In this document: piece after piece, positions 1 through 9,617 of the stretch
How the letters are laid out: every line of letters starts with the position of its first letter
How positions within the stretch are numbered: position 1 is the first letter of the stretch
DNA from: Lachnospiraceae bacterium
GTDB lineage: Bacteria; Bacillota; Clostridia; Lachnospirales; Lachnospiraceae
Reading direction: 5' to 3'
Assembly (NCBI GenBank): GCA_017453065.1
Contig: JAFTKW010000014.1
Span: forward strand, 62,001-126,000
Length of the DNA stretch: 64,000 nucleotides
The notes under the pieces: generated by a model
The model's database searches: none
Told to the model about the DNA's origin: nothing
What the model saw: the letters and a program-made list of their open reading frames with translations, nothing else
Made by a program: the position numbers and the translations under genes

Positions 1-521
1 TATACCTTCTTGCCCTGTTTTCCAGCTTCAGTAATCACATGGCAATCTGTACCATCCAACTTGATGTCTTTCCATTTCTCGCCGCCGGCTGACTCTGCTT
101 TTGCCTTAGGAGTTTCTTTCGCTACTACAGCTTCGCCACCGCCGTTCATAATCTCATTTAATCTGCGAATCAGAGGTTCGTTGTCGTTGGTACCTTCATC
201 CGCAGTAGTCTGAATTGCTTCCAGATAATTTTCAAGAGCATCCAGGCACTGGAACAAAATATCAATCAGCTCAGCGCTAACCTTGATTTTGCCATTGCGA
301 ACTTCAGAAAATACATTTTCCATGTCATGAGTCAACGCCTGCATGCGTTTGAATCCCATAGTACCAGCCATACCCTTTAAGGAATGCGCTGCACGGAAGA
401 TTTCATTGACAGTGTCTGCACTTTCAGGATCCTGTTCCAAATTCAAGATCTGAGTATTCAGTTCCTGCAAATGCTCTTTTGTTTCATCAAGGAAAATCTC
501 TAGATACTGGCTAACATCCAT
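1..521 (-). CDS. cheA: Chemotaxis histidine kinase CheA, N-terminal part (cut by window edge)
   Basis: Only the first 173 or so codons are present; the gene runs off the left edge. The product would be the cytoplasmic kinase that takes signals from chemoreceptors and phosphorylates CheY and CheB. The visible part is the Hpt (P1) domain: the phospho-accepting motif AAHSLKGMAGTMGF places the histidine at about residue 46. A charged, alanine-rich linker follows. The start ATG at 519-521 comes one base after the cheB stop, with a GGGGG-type ribosome site inside the end of cheB, so translation is probably coupled. The order cheB-cheA at the end of the fla/che operon matches Bacillus. The kinase, CheW-binding and dimer domains lie outside the window. 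Confidence 0.95.
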   Translation of the reverse strand, partial: MDVSQYLEIFLDETKEHLQELNTQILNLEQDPESADTVNEIFRAAHSLKGMAGTMGFKRMQALTHDMENVFSEVRNGKIKVSAELIDILFQCLDALENYLEAIQTTADEGTNDNEPLIRRLNEIMNGGGEAVVAKETPKAKAESAGGEKWKDIKLDGTDCHVITEAGKQGKKV

Positions 522-522
522 T

Positions 523-1608
523 TTACATTACCCCCACGTTTAATATTATTTCTTGTGCAATCTGTTCCAATGGCACCACCTGATTCGCCAGGCCAGTTGC
601 CACAATGCTCTTTGGCATTCCATACACTGCACATGTGTTTTGGTCTTGTGCAATTACGTGCACTTTCTTTTTGGTTACTAGGTTTTGTATTCCTTTGGTT
701 CCATCTGCTCCCATACCGGTCATCACTACACATACAATCTGATCATATTTGCTATCCATGAGGGATTCATACATGTAGTTTGCACAAGGTTTTACACCTT
801 CTCTGGAAGGTTCATCGGAATAATGGATGGTATATTTACCATCTCTTCCTGTCTTAACATTGAGATGCACTCCGCCTCTTGCTAAATATACCCAGCCCGC
901 TTTGAGTTCGTCGCCTTCTTCCGCTTCCTTCACTGTCACTTCGCTTAAGGAATTCAATCTTTCTGCCAAAGATGCGGTAAAGCCTTTTGGCATATGCTGA
1001 ACAATCACCACTGGACACTTCAGTCCTGCTGGAAGTTTTGGAATTACAGATTGCAAAGCTTTTGGTCCGCCTGTGGAGCAGGCAAGTGCCACCACTTTAC
1101 TTCCTGTAACTGTTTTGGCGCTCTTCTGAACGATTTCTACCATCTTGCGAGTGGTTGCTTCGTCCTCTTTTTTCTTGGCTTCTGTGGTAAATACAGGTGC
1201 TTTCGCATCTGCTACTGCTGCAAGAGTTTCGAGCATGTTAGCCTTGAAATCATCTGTTCTACAGTCAACGGCGTTGTCTGGCTTATGTACAAAATCAAGG
1301 GCTCCCAGTTCCAATGCATCCAATGTAGTTTTGGCGCCTTCTCTGGTATCTGTGCTGGCCATCATTACTTTTGCAGAAATCTTGAACTTCTGTAACTCTT
1401 TCAAAAGTTCAAGGCCATTCATCTTAGGCATGTTTACGTCTAAAACTACGGCATCATACTGTTTTCTACTAAGCAAATCCAGTGCCTCAAGACCATTGGT
1501 AGCTCTGTCTACTACTTGGAATCTTTTGTCACTGTTGATTATATCACAGAGCACTCTTCTCATGAGTGCAGAGTCATCCACAACAAGAATTTTCTTGTAC
1601 ATTTCCAT
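523..1608 (-). CDS. cheB: Chemotaxis protein-glutamate methylesterase CheB
   Basis: CheB removes methyl groups from receptor glutamates and can deamidate receptor glutamines, for adaptation. The N-terminal receiver domain (about 1-120) has the acidic pair DD at 11-12 and the phospho-acceptor aspartate at about residue 57 in VVLDVNMP. The C-terminal methylesterase domain has all parts of the catalytic triad: Ser in ACSTGG, His in VQHMPKG and Asp in TGMGADG. I place the start at the ATG giving MEMYKK, because AAAGGCGGTG lies 7 nt upstream; a GTG three codons earlier is also in frame. About 361 residues, the usual length. It lies between the PilZ-protein gene and cheA in the same transcript. Confidence 0.96.
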   Translation of the reverse strand: MEMYKKILVVDDSALMRRVLCDIINSDKRFQVVDRATNGLEALDLLSRKQYDAVVLDVNMPKMNGLELLKELQKFKISAKVMMASTDTREGAKTTLDALELGALDFVHKPDNAVDCRTDDFKANMLETLAAVADAKAPVFTTEAKKKEDEATTRKMVEIVQKSAKTVTGSKVVALACSTGGPKALQSVIPKLPAGLKCPVVIVQHMPKGFTASLAERLNSLSEVTVKEAEEGDELKAGWVYLARGGVHLNVKTGRDGKYTIHYSDEPSREGVKPCANYMYESLMDSKYDQIVCVVMTGMGADGTKGIQNLVTKKKVHVIAQDQNTCAVYGMPKSIVATGLANQVVPLEQIAQEIILNVGVM

Positions 1609-1637
1609 GATTAACACCGCCTTTGTCTGAAAATTTA

Positions 1638-2369
1638 CTATTTATTCCACTCTTTATTTCTAACTTTACGTTCTTCTTCAAATATGTATTTAATAATTTC
1701 TTCTCTATCATTGATTGGGATATTCACATATTGTACTCTGTGTTCGTATACTCCCGGCTTAGAGTCTACTGGTTTCACGCTCAGAATCTTTCCAACAATT
1801 TCATAATTCTTTGGAACACCCTTAAGAACCAAATGATAGGTACAATATATCATGCTTCCCGGCTCATACCTTTGATTTGACATAAATCTAAGTCCGCCAC
1901 CGCTGATATCAACAATTACACTTCTCTTTAGAGGCAAACCTGGAGAAAGATAGTAGTGCTCTTTGGCCTCAACCGCCTTAATCTCCTCTTCTTCCAAGGT
2001 ACGCGCACACATTTCAAGCGCACAGCTATATCTATAAAATTCTCTTCGCTGATATTTGCGCAAGTTTGTAATCAGTTCAAACACCAATATATAAACGTTG
2101 TTGCTCTTGTATCTGTCAATCACCCTGCCAAGGCATTGATAAACCGTTCCGTTAAGTGCATAGAAGGTCATATCGTATTCCCCATCTACAGGGAGCAAAA
2201 TAAGCTTTGTCTGCTCCATTGGCATGGTTACCTCTAAACGTTCCTCAGAGATAATGTCGTAAACTTCGCTTTTGTATATTTTGTTTTCTTTTTCGTCGTC
2301 CTTTACCTGTTGAATGGACTGCAAATCTAGCTTTGTTCCTATTCGAATTAATTTAGAAAGCATTCCCAT
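1638..2369 (-). CDS. PilZ-domain flagellar brake protein (YcgR/DgrA-like)
   Basis: Predicted cyclic-di-GMP receptor of 243 residues. The N-terminal half resembles the YcgR-N/PilZN beta-barrel. The C-terminal half is a PilZ domain with both ligand motifs: QRREFYRY (the RxxxR motif) around residue 108 and DISGGGLRF (the [D/N]xSxxG motif) around 154. In Bacillus and enterobacteria such proteins bind the stator or C ring and slow swimming when c-di-GMP is high. The start lies 3 nt after the flhG stop, so the two are coupled. Its place inside the operon between flhG and cheB ties it to motor control. The exact target (MotA or FliG) is inference. Confidence 0.9.
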   Translation of the reverse strand: MGMLSKLIRIGTKLDLQSIQQVKDDEKENKIYKSEVYDIISEERLEVTMPMEQTKLILLPVDGEYDMTFYALNGTVYQCLGRVIDRYKSNNVYILVFELITNLRKYQRREFYRYSCALEMCARTLEEEEIKAVEAKEHYYLSPGLPLKRSVIVDISGGGLRFMSNQRYEPGSMIYCTYHLVLKGVPKNYEIVGKILSVKPVDSKPGVYEHRVQYVNIPINDREEIIKYIFEEERKVRNKEWNK

Positions 2370-2372
2370 TAC

Positions 2373-3248
2373 CTACCCCATCTTTTTTCCTGAAACAATG
2401 TGTGAAAAGAAAGCAGCCATACCTCTCTTGCGAAGTGGCACATCCTTGTTCATAAGCTTCGCCGCAATAGTTTCGTACGCCAAACTGGATTTCGCAGTCG
2501 GAGTCTGTATAGAAACTGGCGTCTGTTGCATAACAGCTTTACTAAGAAGTGCATCCTGCGGCACTGCTCCCAAAAAGGAAAAAGGCATCTTCAAATACCT
2601 TGCCACGACCGCATTCAATTTGTTAAACAAGCTGTATCCGTCTTCTTCTTTTTCTACTTTGTTTGCGATCATCTTGACCTGAGAACTCTCTGCTGAGAAT
2701 CTTGGATGTCTGCTAAGAGCCTTTAGCAAAGAATAAGAGTCTGTGATAGACGTTGGCTCTGGTGTGGTCACCAGAATAATCTCATCACTTGCCACCAAAA
2801 ACTCTAATACAGCATCTGATATACCAGCGCCAGTATCTACAATAATGATATCTGCAATCGCATCCAGTGCTGCTAAATTTTGAATAATATATGTCAGGTA
2901 GTCTCTACTCAAATTGGACATACCTGCAATACCGGAACCACCAGAGATAAATCCCACCTCCATAGGGCCCCAGGTAATAATCTCTCGTATGTTTTTGCCC
3001 TGATAAATCAAATCGCAAAGATTGTGTTTTGGCACTGCGCCAAACATAATCTCAATATTTGCCAATCCAAAGTCAGCGTCCAAAATAATCACTCGCTGAC
3101 CCATTTTGCGAAAATGAATGGCTAAGTTAATTGCTGTATTCGATTTACCTACGCCACCTTTTCCACTGGTAACAGTTATGACTCTTGCCACAGGTCTAGG
3201 CTGGCTATTTGCTTTTATGATATTTCGCAACTGTTCTGCCTGATCCAT
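2373..3248 (-). CDS. flhG: Flagellar number regulator FlhG (MinD/ParA-type ATPase)
   Basis: FlhG (YlxH, FleN) is a MinD-like ATPase that controls flagellum number and placement, working with the GTPase FlhF and the C-ring proteins FliM/FliY. The deviant Walker A motif TSGKGGVGKSN lies at about 27-37. The switch regions LDADFGLAN and IIVDTGAGI follow, and 291 residues is the usual length. A short N-terminal segment with QAEQLR resembles the FlhF-activating helix of the family. AGGAGG lies just before the ATG. It directly follows flhF (12-nt gap), the standard pairing. Confidence 0.95.
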   Translation of the reverse strand: MDQAEQLRNIIKANSQPRPVARVITVTSGKGGVGKSNTAINLAIHFRKMGQRVIILDADFGLANIEIMFGAVPKHNLCDLIYQGKNIREIITWGPMEVGFISGGSGIAGMSNLSRDYLTYIIQNLAALDAIADIIIVDTGAGISDAVLEFLVASDEIILVTTPEPTSITDSYSLLKALSRHPRFSAESSQVKMIANKVEKEEDGYSLFNKLNAVVARYLKMPFSFLGAVPQDALLSKAVMQQTPVSIQTPTAKSSLAYETIAAKLMNKDVPLRKRGMAAFFSHIVSGKKMG

Positions 3249-3260
3249 AAGCGCCTCCTA

Positions 3261-4481
3261 CTATTTTCTGCCTCCCAATAGCTGTTTAACTGTCTTTTGA
3301 GGGTTGAAGTTTTCAATATCATCTGGAACATTTTGTCCGCATGTTACATAGGACAAGTCTGCGCCAGTATAAAGTTTCAGATTGAGTATATTGCCTAGAG
3401 CTGTAGTCTCATCCAATTTTGTAAAAATCAGTTTGAAATCAGCCATTTCTTTATAAGAATCTGCAATGCTGATTAAATCTCTGTACTTGGTTGTAGCACT
3501 GACAACCAGATAAACTTCTTTTTCAACCAGCCCATCCAAGCAATGCACAAAGCTGTTCATATTGTCCTTTTGAGCCACGTTCTGGTGCGAATGTCCTGCT
3601 GTGTCCACAAAAATATAGTCAAAATCCTTGAAGTCACGGAGAGCTGTTTCAATCTCTTCCACCGTATAGATTACTCTGAAAGGCACTTCCAGGATATTGG
3701 CATAGGTACGAAGTTGTTCTGCAGCTGCAATACGATAGGTATCTGCTGTGAGAAGTGCAACCTTCTTTTTGTCCTCTACACTGAATTTAGATGCTATCTT
3801 GGCGATAGTAGTGGTTTTGCCTACTCCAGTAGGTCCTACGTAAAACACCACTTTAGGTCCGTTTGTCGCAGGTGTAATACCAGATGGTTTTCCAAACTTC
3901 AATATCATCTTCTGGTAGGTATTTGCCAAAGCATAGTCAAATGGCATTCCTGGCTTGTGTACCTTTTCAATCTCATCCATAATCTGATTGATATACTTCT
4001 CATCAATCTCATTTTCCAACATAATGTTGTACAGAAGCTTCATGAAACGTACGATATTCTCATCTTTAGCAGGCGCCTCTTCCTTTTTGCTCTCTATAGG
4101 CTTGTCCTCTTCTGGCTCTTCTTTCTTCTGAAGCTGTGCCACCAGTAAATTTTGAAGACTGTCAATTTTTTCTTCCAGAACCTCTACAGACTTTCCGTCT
4201 TTTTCTGGTTCTGCCTGCACTACTGCAGGGGCCACATTGACCGGTCTGTTAATCACTGGAGCAATACCTGTATGAGGAGTTTCTTTCTTTGGAGCAACAA
4301 AACGCTCCGCCTCATCCTCCAAAGCTACCGTCACCTCTACCAACTGTGGTTTAAAGAAGGAAAACAATCCCCTCTTCTTAATATTCTTCACATTCATAAC
4401 TACCACGCCATTTCCAAGTTCTTTCTTGGCATTTTCGGTAGCCTCTGCTTCTGTTTTTCCTTGAAATTTCTTAATAATCAT
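3261..4481 (-). CDS. flhF: Flagellar SRP-type GTPase FlhF
   Basis: FlhF is the third SRP-family GTPase, after Ffh and FtsY. It recruits early flagellar parts to the assembly site. The N-terminal B domain begins MIIKKFQGKT. A charged low-complexity linker (about 90-140, rich in Glu and Lys) leads into the NG domain. G1 is VGPTGVGKTTT at about 216, G3 is VDTAGH and G4 is TKLDE. 406 residues is typical. The G3 region reads DTAGHSHQN where many homologues have DTAGR. The ATG overlaps the flhA stop by one base (TAATG), indicating coupling. Confidence 0.95.
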   Translation of the reverse strand: MIIKKFQGKTEAEATENAKKELGNGVVVMNVKNIKKRGLFSFFKPQLVEVTVALEDEAERFVAPKKETPHTGIAPVINRPVNVAPAVVQAEPEKDGKSVEVLEEKIDSLQNLLVAQLQKKEEPEEDKPIESKKEEAPAKDENIVRFMKLLYNIMLENEIDEKYINQIMDEIEKVHKPGMPFDYALANTYQKMILKFGKPSGITPATNGPKVVFYVGPTGVGKTTTIAKIASKFSVEDKKKVALLTADTYRIAAAEQLRTYANILEVPFRVIYTVEEIETALRDFKDFDYIFVDTAGHSHQNVAQKDNMNSFVHCLDGLVEKEVYLVVSATTKYRDLISIADSYKEMADFKLIFTKLDETTALGNILNLKLYTGADLSYVTCGQNVPDDIENFNPQKTVKQLLGGRK

Positions 4482-6520
4482 TAGGCTGTCACCATTCCTA
4501 CAGATTGTAATTCAACATTGGACTCAATCTCATTGTAAGAAACTACAATCAAATCTTTGTAGTAATCCTCCGTCAGACGTTTGAAATACATTCTCACGAT
4601 TGGAGAAGTAATGATAATTGGGTTCTTACCAATGCTCTCTAATTTTTGCATCTCTGTTCCAACAGATGCCATAATCTTTTTGGTTCTCTCAGGGTCTAAG
4701 GTCAAGTATGCGCCCTGTTCTGTCTGTTTCACGCTAGCCATAATTTCCTGCTCAATCTTTGGATCTAAAGTCACCACACTGGTGGTTTCATGGCTAGGGA
4801 AAAACTTGTTGGAAATCGCACGCTTCAAGCTTTGTCTTGCGTACTCGGTCAATATATCCGTATCTCTAGTGGTAGGTGCATAGTCTGCAAGGGTTTCAAA
4901 AATAGTAAGCAAATCTCGAATCGAGATACCTTCCTTCAAAAGATTCTGCAATACTTTTTGAATTTCACCAATACCCATAAGCTTAGGCATAAGTTCTTCC
5001 ACCAAAGATGGATTGGTCTCACGCAGGTTGTTGACCAGATTCTGAACATCCTGTCTGGTCAAGAGTTCTGCAATGTACTGTCTGATGATTTCTGTCAAAT
5101 GAGTGGCAATAATGGACGGTGGATCTACAACGGTATAGCCCATGCTTTCCGCTCTCTCACGCTGTCCTTCAGTAATCCAGATGGCTGGTAAATGGAAGGA
5201 AGGTTCAAAGGTTGGAATACCTGTAATTTCCTCTTCAACATACCCTGGATTCATTGCCATGTAATGATCAAAAAGGATTTCTCCTTCACTGACCTGTATG
5301 CCTTTGATTTTGATAATATACTGGTTTGGATTGAGCTGAATATTGTCCCTAAGACGAATGATAGGAACCACTGTACCTAATTCCAACGCAATTTGTCTAC
5401 GGATCATAACAACACGGTCCAGCAAGTCTCCGCCTTGATTTACATCCGCCAGCGGAATAATGCCATAGCCAAATTCAAGTTCAATTGGGTCTACCTGAAG
5501 CAGGCTGTTAACGTTTTCTGGCTGCCTGATTTCTTCTGCAGCCACCTCGTCCTTGTCCACCTGAGCCTCAGTCTGCGCTGTCTCAATTGTACCCGCAATA
5601 ATTCTTCCTGAAACAATAAAGAGAAGTCCCATTCCCAAGAACAGAATCGTATTTAAATCCGTTACCAATCCAAGAAATGCAATGGTTGCACCAACCAGAT
5701 ACAAGGCCTTGGGAATACCAAAAAGCTGGCCAATTAGCGTAGAACCAAAGTCTGCATCTTTGCTTCCCTTGGTAACCAAAATACCTGTAGAAAGAGAAAT
5801 CAGCAGAGAAGGAATCTGGCTACAAAGGCCATCACCAATGGTAAGAATCGCATATTTATCCAGAGCAGCCGTAGCCTCCAAGCCCTCTCTGGTCATGCCC
5901 ATGGCCATACCACCAACCAGGTTGATTACCGTAATAATCAAACCAGCAATGGCATCTCCTTTTACATACTTAACCGCACCATCCATGGAGCCAAAGAAAG
6001 TAGCTTCTTCCTGAATCTTTTCTCTTCGTTTTCTTGCCTCGGCCTCTGTGATGGCTCCAGTGTTTAAATCTGCATCAATAGCCATCTGTTTACCTGGCAT
6101 CGCATCCAACGTAAATCTGGCTGTAACTTCAGCTACACGTTCAGAACCTTTGTTGATTACCATGAACTGAATCAAAATCAGAATGATAAATACGATAGCA
6201 CCAATAATCAAATCGCCGCCACCAACGAATTCACCGAAGGTCTGCACTACGTTTCCTGCATAGCCTGTAGAAAGGATGTTTCTGGTGGAGGAAACGTTCA
6301 TAGCAATTCTGAAGATAGTGGTAAAAAGCAGGATCGTTGGGAAATAAGACATTTCCAAAACTTCCTTACTGAACATTGCCACAAAAAGAATGGTAAACGC
6401 TATGGCAATATTGAAAGCCAAAAAAACGTCCAAAAGGGCAGCTGGTATAGGTACAATAAACATGATAAAAGCGGCTAAAATATACAAAGCAACGCCCACA
6501 TCTGCTTTTTTCATCTGCAT
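4481..6520 (-). CDS. flhA: Flagellar export gate protein FlhA
   Basis: Large component of the flagellar type III export gate, 679 residues. About eight membrane helices fill the first 320 residues. The conserved FHIPEP-family cytoplasmic loop is visible (RFTLDAMPGKQMAIDADLN, around 137-155). The C-terminal cytoplasmic domain, which docks chaperone-substrate complexes, fills the rest. No frameshift or missing part is seen. It lies between flhB and flhF, as in Bacillus. Confidence 0.97.
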   Translation of the reverse strand: MQMKKADVGVALYILAAFIMFIVPIPAALLDVFLAFNIAIAFTILFVAMFSKEVLEMSYFPTILLFTTIFRIAMNVSSTRNILSTGYAGNVVQTFGEFVGGGDLIIGAIVFIILILIQFMVINKGSERVAEVTARFTLDAMPGKQMAIDADLNTGAITEAEARKRREKIQEEATFFGSMDGAVKYVKGDAIAGLIITVINLVGGMAMGMTREGLEATAALDKYAILTIGDGLCSQIPSLLISLSTGILVTKGSKDADFGSTLIGQLFGIPKALYLVGATIAFLGLVTDLNTILFLGMGLLFIVSGRIIAGTIETAQTEAQVDKDEVAAEEIRQPENVNSLLQVDPIELEFGYGIIPLADVNQGGDLLDRVVMIRRQIALELGTVVPIIRLRDNIQLNPNQYIIKIKGIQVSEGEILFDHYMAMNPGYVEEEITGIPTFEPSFHLPAIWITEGQRERAESMGYTVVDPPSIIATHLTEIIRQYIAELLTRQDVQNLVNNLRETNPSLVEELMPKLMGIGEIQKVLQNLLKEGISIRDLLTIFETLADYAPTTRDTDILTEYARQSLKRAISNKFFPSHETTSVVTLDPKIEQEIMASVKQTEQGAYLTLDPERTKKIMASVGTEMQKLESIGKNPIIITSPIVRMYFKRLTEDYYKDLIVVSYNEIESNVELQSVGMVTA

Positions 6521-6549
6521 CTATACTCACTTCCCTTCTGTCTAAATTT

Positions 6550-7662
6550 CTACACTTTTCCTTTCAGGTGATATACAAAAGCAAGCACTTCTGCCACCGC
6601 CTGATAAAGCTCTGGTGGAACCATTCCACCCACCTCCACATTTGCATAAAGCATACGGGCAAGTGGTTTGTTTTCCACAATTTCAATCTGGTGTTCTTTC
6701 GCCACCTCTTTGATCTTCTGTGCCAGATAATTTTCACCCTTCGCAATAACGATTGGTGCGTCTGCCACTTCCGGATCATATTTAATCGCAACCGCATAAT
6801 GCGTAGGGTTGGTAATAACCACATCTGCCTGTGGCAAATTCTGCATCATACGTCTCTGAGACACCTCTCTCATTTTTTGTCTAATACGACCTTTAACCTG
6901 AGGATCTCCTTCTTGCTGCTTGTATTCTTCTTTTAATTCCTGCTTGGTCATTCGCATATCTCTGCTGAATTTGACTTTTTGATAAACATAGTCTGCAAAA
7001 GCCAAAATCATGTAGATTACTGCAATCTGAATGCCCAATTCTATAACCATTTCTCCCGCCAATGCAATCCCCTGCATCAGCGGCATATCATAAAGAATAA
7101 ACAAAACTTCTGCCTTGTCCTTAATATAATTGTAGGAAACATAGGCAATAATTCCAACCTTGGCGATGGACTTAATCAACTCCACCACTGAATTCACGGA
7201 AAAAATACGTTTAAACCCACTAATTGGACTGATCTTACTAAACTTTGGCATCAGTGGTTTGGTAGTTACCATCCATTTAACTTGGACAACATCACTTAAG
7301 AATGCTACTACAAAGGCTACCAGCACTGTAGGACCTACAATTACTACAATCTGCATAACCATATCCCTGCTTAGAACCATCAAATCCTTCTGGGGCAGAA
7401 ATCCATTCCACTGAATCACTGCACTTGGAATCTGTGTGTAAATATCTTCAAACACAGCCAAAAACTGATTTCCGATGGTGCCAACCCAAAGTTTTAATAC
7501 AAGGAACAAAGCCAAGATTCCAAGGGCATTTGCCACTTCTCTACTCTTGGCGACCTGACCTTCTTTTCTGGCATCGCTTAATTTTTTCTCACTGGCTGGC
7601 TCTGTTTTTTCACCACCAGGTCCCTCTGCGGCAAAAAAGGCCAGATTATATTCTAAAATCAC
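6550..7662 (-). CDS. flhB: Flagellar export switch protein FlhB
   Basis: FlhB switches export specificity from rod/hook to filament substrates after cleaving itself. It has four membrane helices followed by a cytoplasmic domain carrying the autocleavage motif NPTH within ITNPTHYAVAIKY (around residue 284). 370 residues is the normal size. The start is a GTG whose GTGA overlaps the fliR stop by 4 nt; no better ATG is available. FliK, the hook ruler that triggers this switch, is encoded upstream in the same operon. Confidence 0.97.
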   Translation of the reverse strand: MILEYNLAFFAAEGPGGEKTEPASEKKLSDARKEGQVAKSREVANALGILALFLVLKLWVGTIGNQFLAVFEDIYTQIPSAVIQWNGFLPQKDLMVLSRDMVMQIVVIVGPTVLVAFVVAFLSDVVQVKWMVTTKPLMPKFSKISPISGFKRIFSVNSVVELIKSIAKVGIIAYVSYNYIKDKAEVLFILYDMPLMQGIALAGEMVIELGIQIAVIYMILAFADYVYQKVKFSRDMRMTKQELKEEYKQQEGDPQVKGRIRQKMREVSQRRMMQNLPQADVVITNPTHYAVAIKYDPEVADAPIVIAKGENYLAQKIKEVAKEHQIEIVENKPLARMLYANVEVGGMVPPELYQAVAEVLAFVYHLKGKV

Positions 7663-8441
7663 ATCATGCCCTCCACAAAGGAAACTGTCATTCGCTTCAT
7701 TTCTGTAAATATCATACTCGTAGCATCCGGCAACATAGCCACCGTAAAGAACAGAATTGCAAGACCAACCAGCACTTTAAGCTGGATACCAACCGCAAAC
7801 ATATTCATCTGCGGAGAAACCTTTGCCATAATTCCTAAAATTGCATTTAACAGTAACATGGTGCAAAAGATAGGTAAGCAAATTCGAAAACCAATCACAA
7901 GATACTGGGTCATAAAGTTTACCATAGAACTCAAAAGTTGATCCGTGGCAAACACTGCTCCGTTGACAGGTATTAACACAAAACTATCCGCTAGTGCCCC
8001 TAACAAATATCTATACATACCAGTCGCTATCAAAAGCATCATCATCACATACTGGTAGTAAGCTCCTGTGATACTAATAGACGACTTTGTGGCAGGATCC
8101 ATCAGCGTAGTCATAGAAAGACCTGTCTCCATATCTGCAATGGAACCTGCGAAATTCACAATCGCCGAGCAGATCGAACATCCAAAACCAAGCAAAAAGC
8201 CCGTGATAGCTTCCTTAGCAACTATTACGGCATACTCCATCACCGTGTCGTAAACAACTGCATCCGCTGGGGACAAAGTAGAATAAAGCAGTATAGATGT
8301 AAAGAAAGATATGGCTACTCTAACCTGCGCTGGAGTATTGTTCATACTAAAAAAGGGTGCCGCAAATACAAAACAACTGATACGGACAAACACCAGCAAA
8401 AAATATTCTAAATCGTAGAAGGAAAAAGATAAATCAATCAT
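7659..8441 (-). CDS. fliR: Flagellar export gate protein FliR
   Basis: Integral membrane component of the export gate, 260 residues with about six hydrophobic segments. It contributes one subunit to the FliP5-FliQ4-FliR1 core. The family pattern shows in VFAAPFFSMNNTPAQVRVA and in the GFLLGF segment. It follows fliQ by 11 nt and overlaps flhB by 4 nt. Confidence 0.96.
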   Translation of the reverse strand: MIDLSFSFYDLEYFLLVFVRISCFVFAAPFFSMNNTPAQVRVAISFFTSILLYSTLSPADAVVYDTVMEYAVIVAKEAITGFLLGFGCSICSAIVNFAGSIADMETGLSMTTLMDPATKSSISITGAYYQYVMMMLLIATGMYRYLLGALADSFVLIPVNGAVFATDQLLSSMVNFMTQYLVIGFRICLPIFCTMLLLNAILGIMAKVSPQMNMFAVGIQLKVLVGLAILFFTVAMLPDATSMIFTEMKRMTVSFVEGMM

Positions 8442-8452
8442 CCTAATCCCCT

Positions 8453-8725
8453 TTACTTGTGTACATAATTGCTAAAACTGAGCCACAGCTCTGTTGTATA
8501 CTCAACCATTGAAGTGAGCATCCATTGACCAAAAACAATCAGTGCCAAGAAAACACAGATAATCTTAGGAACAAAAGTAAGTGTCTGTTCCTGAATGGAC
8601 GTAACTGCCTGAAAGATACTGATCAAAAGACCTACAATCAATGACACTAACAAAACAGGGAGGGACACTTTGATAATTAGAAATAGTGCCTCGTTGGCGA
8701 TTTCTACTACTGCATCTGTCGTCAT
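8453..8725 (-). CDS. fliQ: Flagellar export gate protein FliQ
   Basis: Small export-gate protein of 90 residues with two membrane helices. The family signature appears in LLVSLIVGLLISIFQAVTSI and EQTLTFVPKI. A good GGAGGT-type ribosome site precedes the ATG. It lies between fliP and fliR, as in nearly all flagellar operons. Confidence 0.97.
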   Translation of the reverse strand: MTTDAVVEIANEALFLIIKVSLPVLLVSLIVGLLISIFQAVTSIQEQTLTFVPKIICVFLALIVFGQWMLTSMVEYTTELWLSFSNYVHK

Positions 8726-8738
8726 AAGCTACCTCCCG

Positions 8739-9605
8739 TCAGTGGTAAAAGGTTTTTACCAAGCTTCCTATCACTAGGCTCCATCCATCCGCCAGTACAA
8801 AGAGTAAAATCTTAAATGGCAAGGAAACTGTGGTAGGCGGCAGCATCATCATACCCATACTCATCAGAGCAGACGCCACTACCATATCGATTACAATAAA
8901 CGGTATGTAGATGATAAACCCAATAAAGAACGCTGTTCTTAGTTCACTGACCATAAAGCTAGGAATCAACACAGATGTGGGAATGCTTTCCAACTCTCCA
9001 TCCCAATCCAGCCTAGCAATCTCCATGAACATCTGAACATCCTTTACCTGCGTCTCCCCATACATGAATTCACGTATAGGTTCTAATCCTGCCTCCAAAG
9101 CCTCTTCCTGCGTAATTTCACCGTTCTGGAAAGGAACATACGCCTCTGTATAAACTTTGGTAATTGTTGGTGTCATGATAAAAAAAGTCAAAAACAGCGC
9201 CAACCCTATCAAGACCTGATTGGGAGGAGCCGTCTGTGTATTCAGCGCCGATCTGGTGAAATGCAACACAATAATAGTTCTTGTAAATGAGGTCAGACAG
9301 ATAATTAAAGTAGGCGCAATGGCAATCAGTGTAAGAGTAATCAAAATACGCAGAGAACTGTTAAGACTACCGTTGTCTCCAGATATTTGAATCGTTAAAT
9401 CATCACTGATATTTGGCTCCATCAAATCCGAAGGCTCCTCGGCCCAGCCAGGTTCGTGCACTGCGGTTCTATCGTCTGTCTCCACTCCCTCAGACGTCGC
9501 ATAGACAGAAAGACTCTGACTAATGCACAATATGCCCACCGTAATCAGCAGGCATATTATCTTCATTATTCTTTTTGTAGGAAAAAATTTTTTAATCACG
9601 TTCAC
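8739..9605 (-). CDS. fliP: Flagellar export gate protein FliP
   Basis: Core export-gate protein, 288 residues. It has an N-terminal signal peptide (hydrophobic stretch about 14-36 ending near VYA), a variable acidic periplasmic-side segment, and the conserved FliP body with SFTRTIIVL and TAPPNQVLIGLALFLTFF. The start appears to be GTG, with AGAGAG about 8 nt upstream; an ATG 13 codons in lacks a ribosome site. It follows fliO and precedes fliQ. Confidence 0.96.
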   Translation of the reverse strand: MNVIKKFFPTKRIMKIICLLITVGILCISQSLSVYATSEGVETDDRTAVHEPGWAEEPSDLMEPNISDDLTIQISGDNGSLNSSLRILITLTLIAIAPTLIICLTSFTRTIIVLHFTRSALNTQTAPPNQVLIGLALFLTFFIMTPTITKVYTEAYVPFQNGEITQEEALEAGLEPIREFMYGETQVKDVQMFMEIARLDWDGELESIPTSVLIPSFMVSELRTAFFIGFIIYIPFIVIDMVVASALMSMGMMMLPPTTVSLPFKILLFVLADGWSLVIGSLVKTFYH

Positions 9606-9617
9606 AAAAATTTCTCT

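Noticed and set aside
1610-1635. CodY-like fragment (AATTTTCAGACAAAG) before cheB
   Set aside because: About 12/15, but inside the operon with no promoter next to it.
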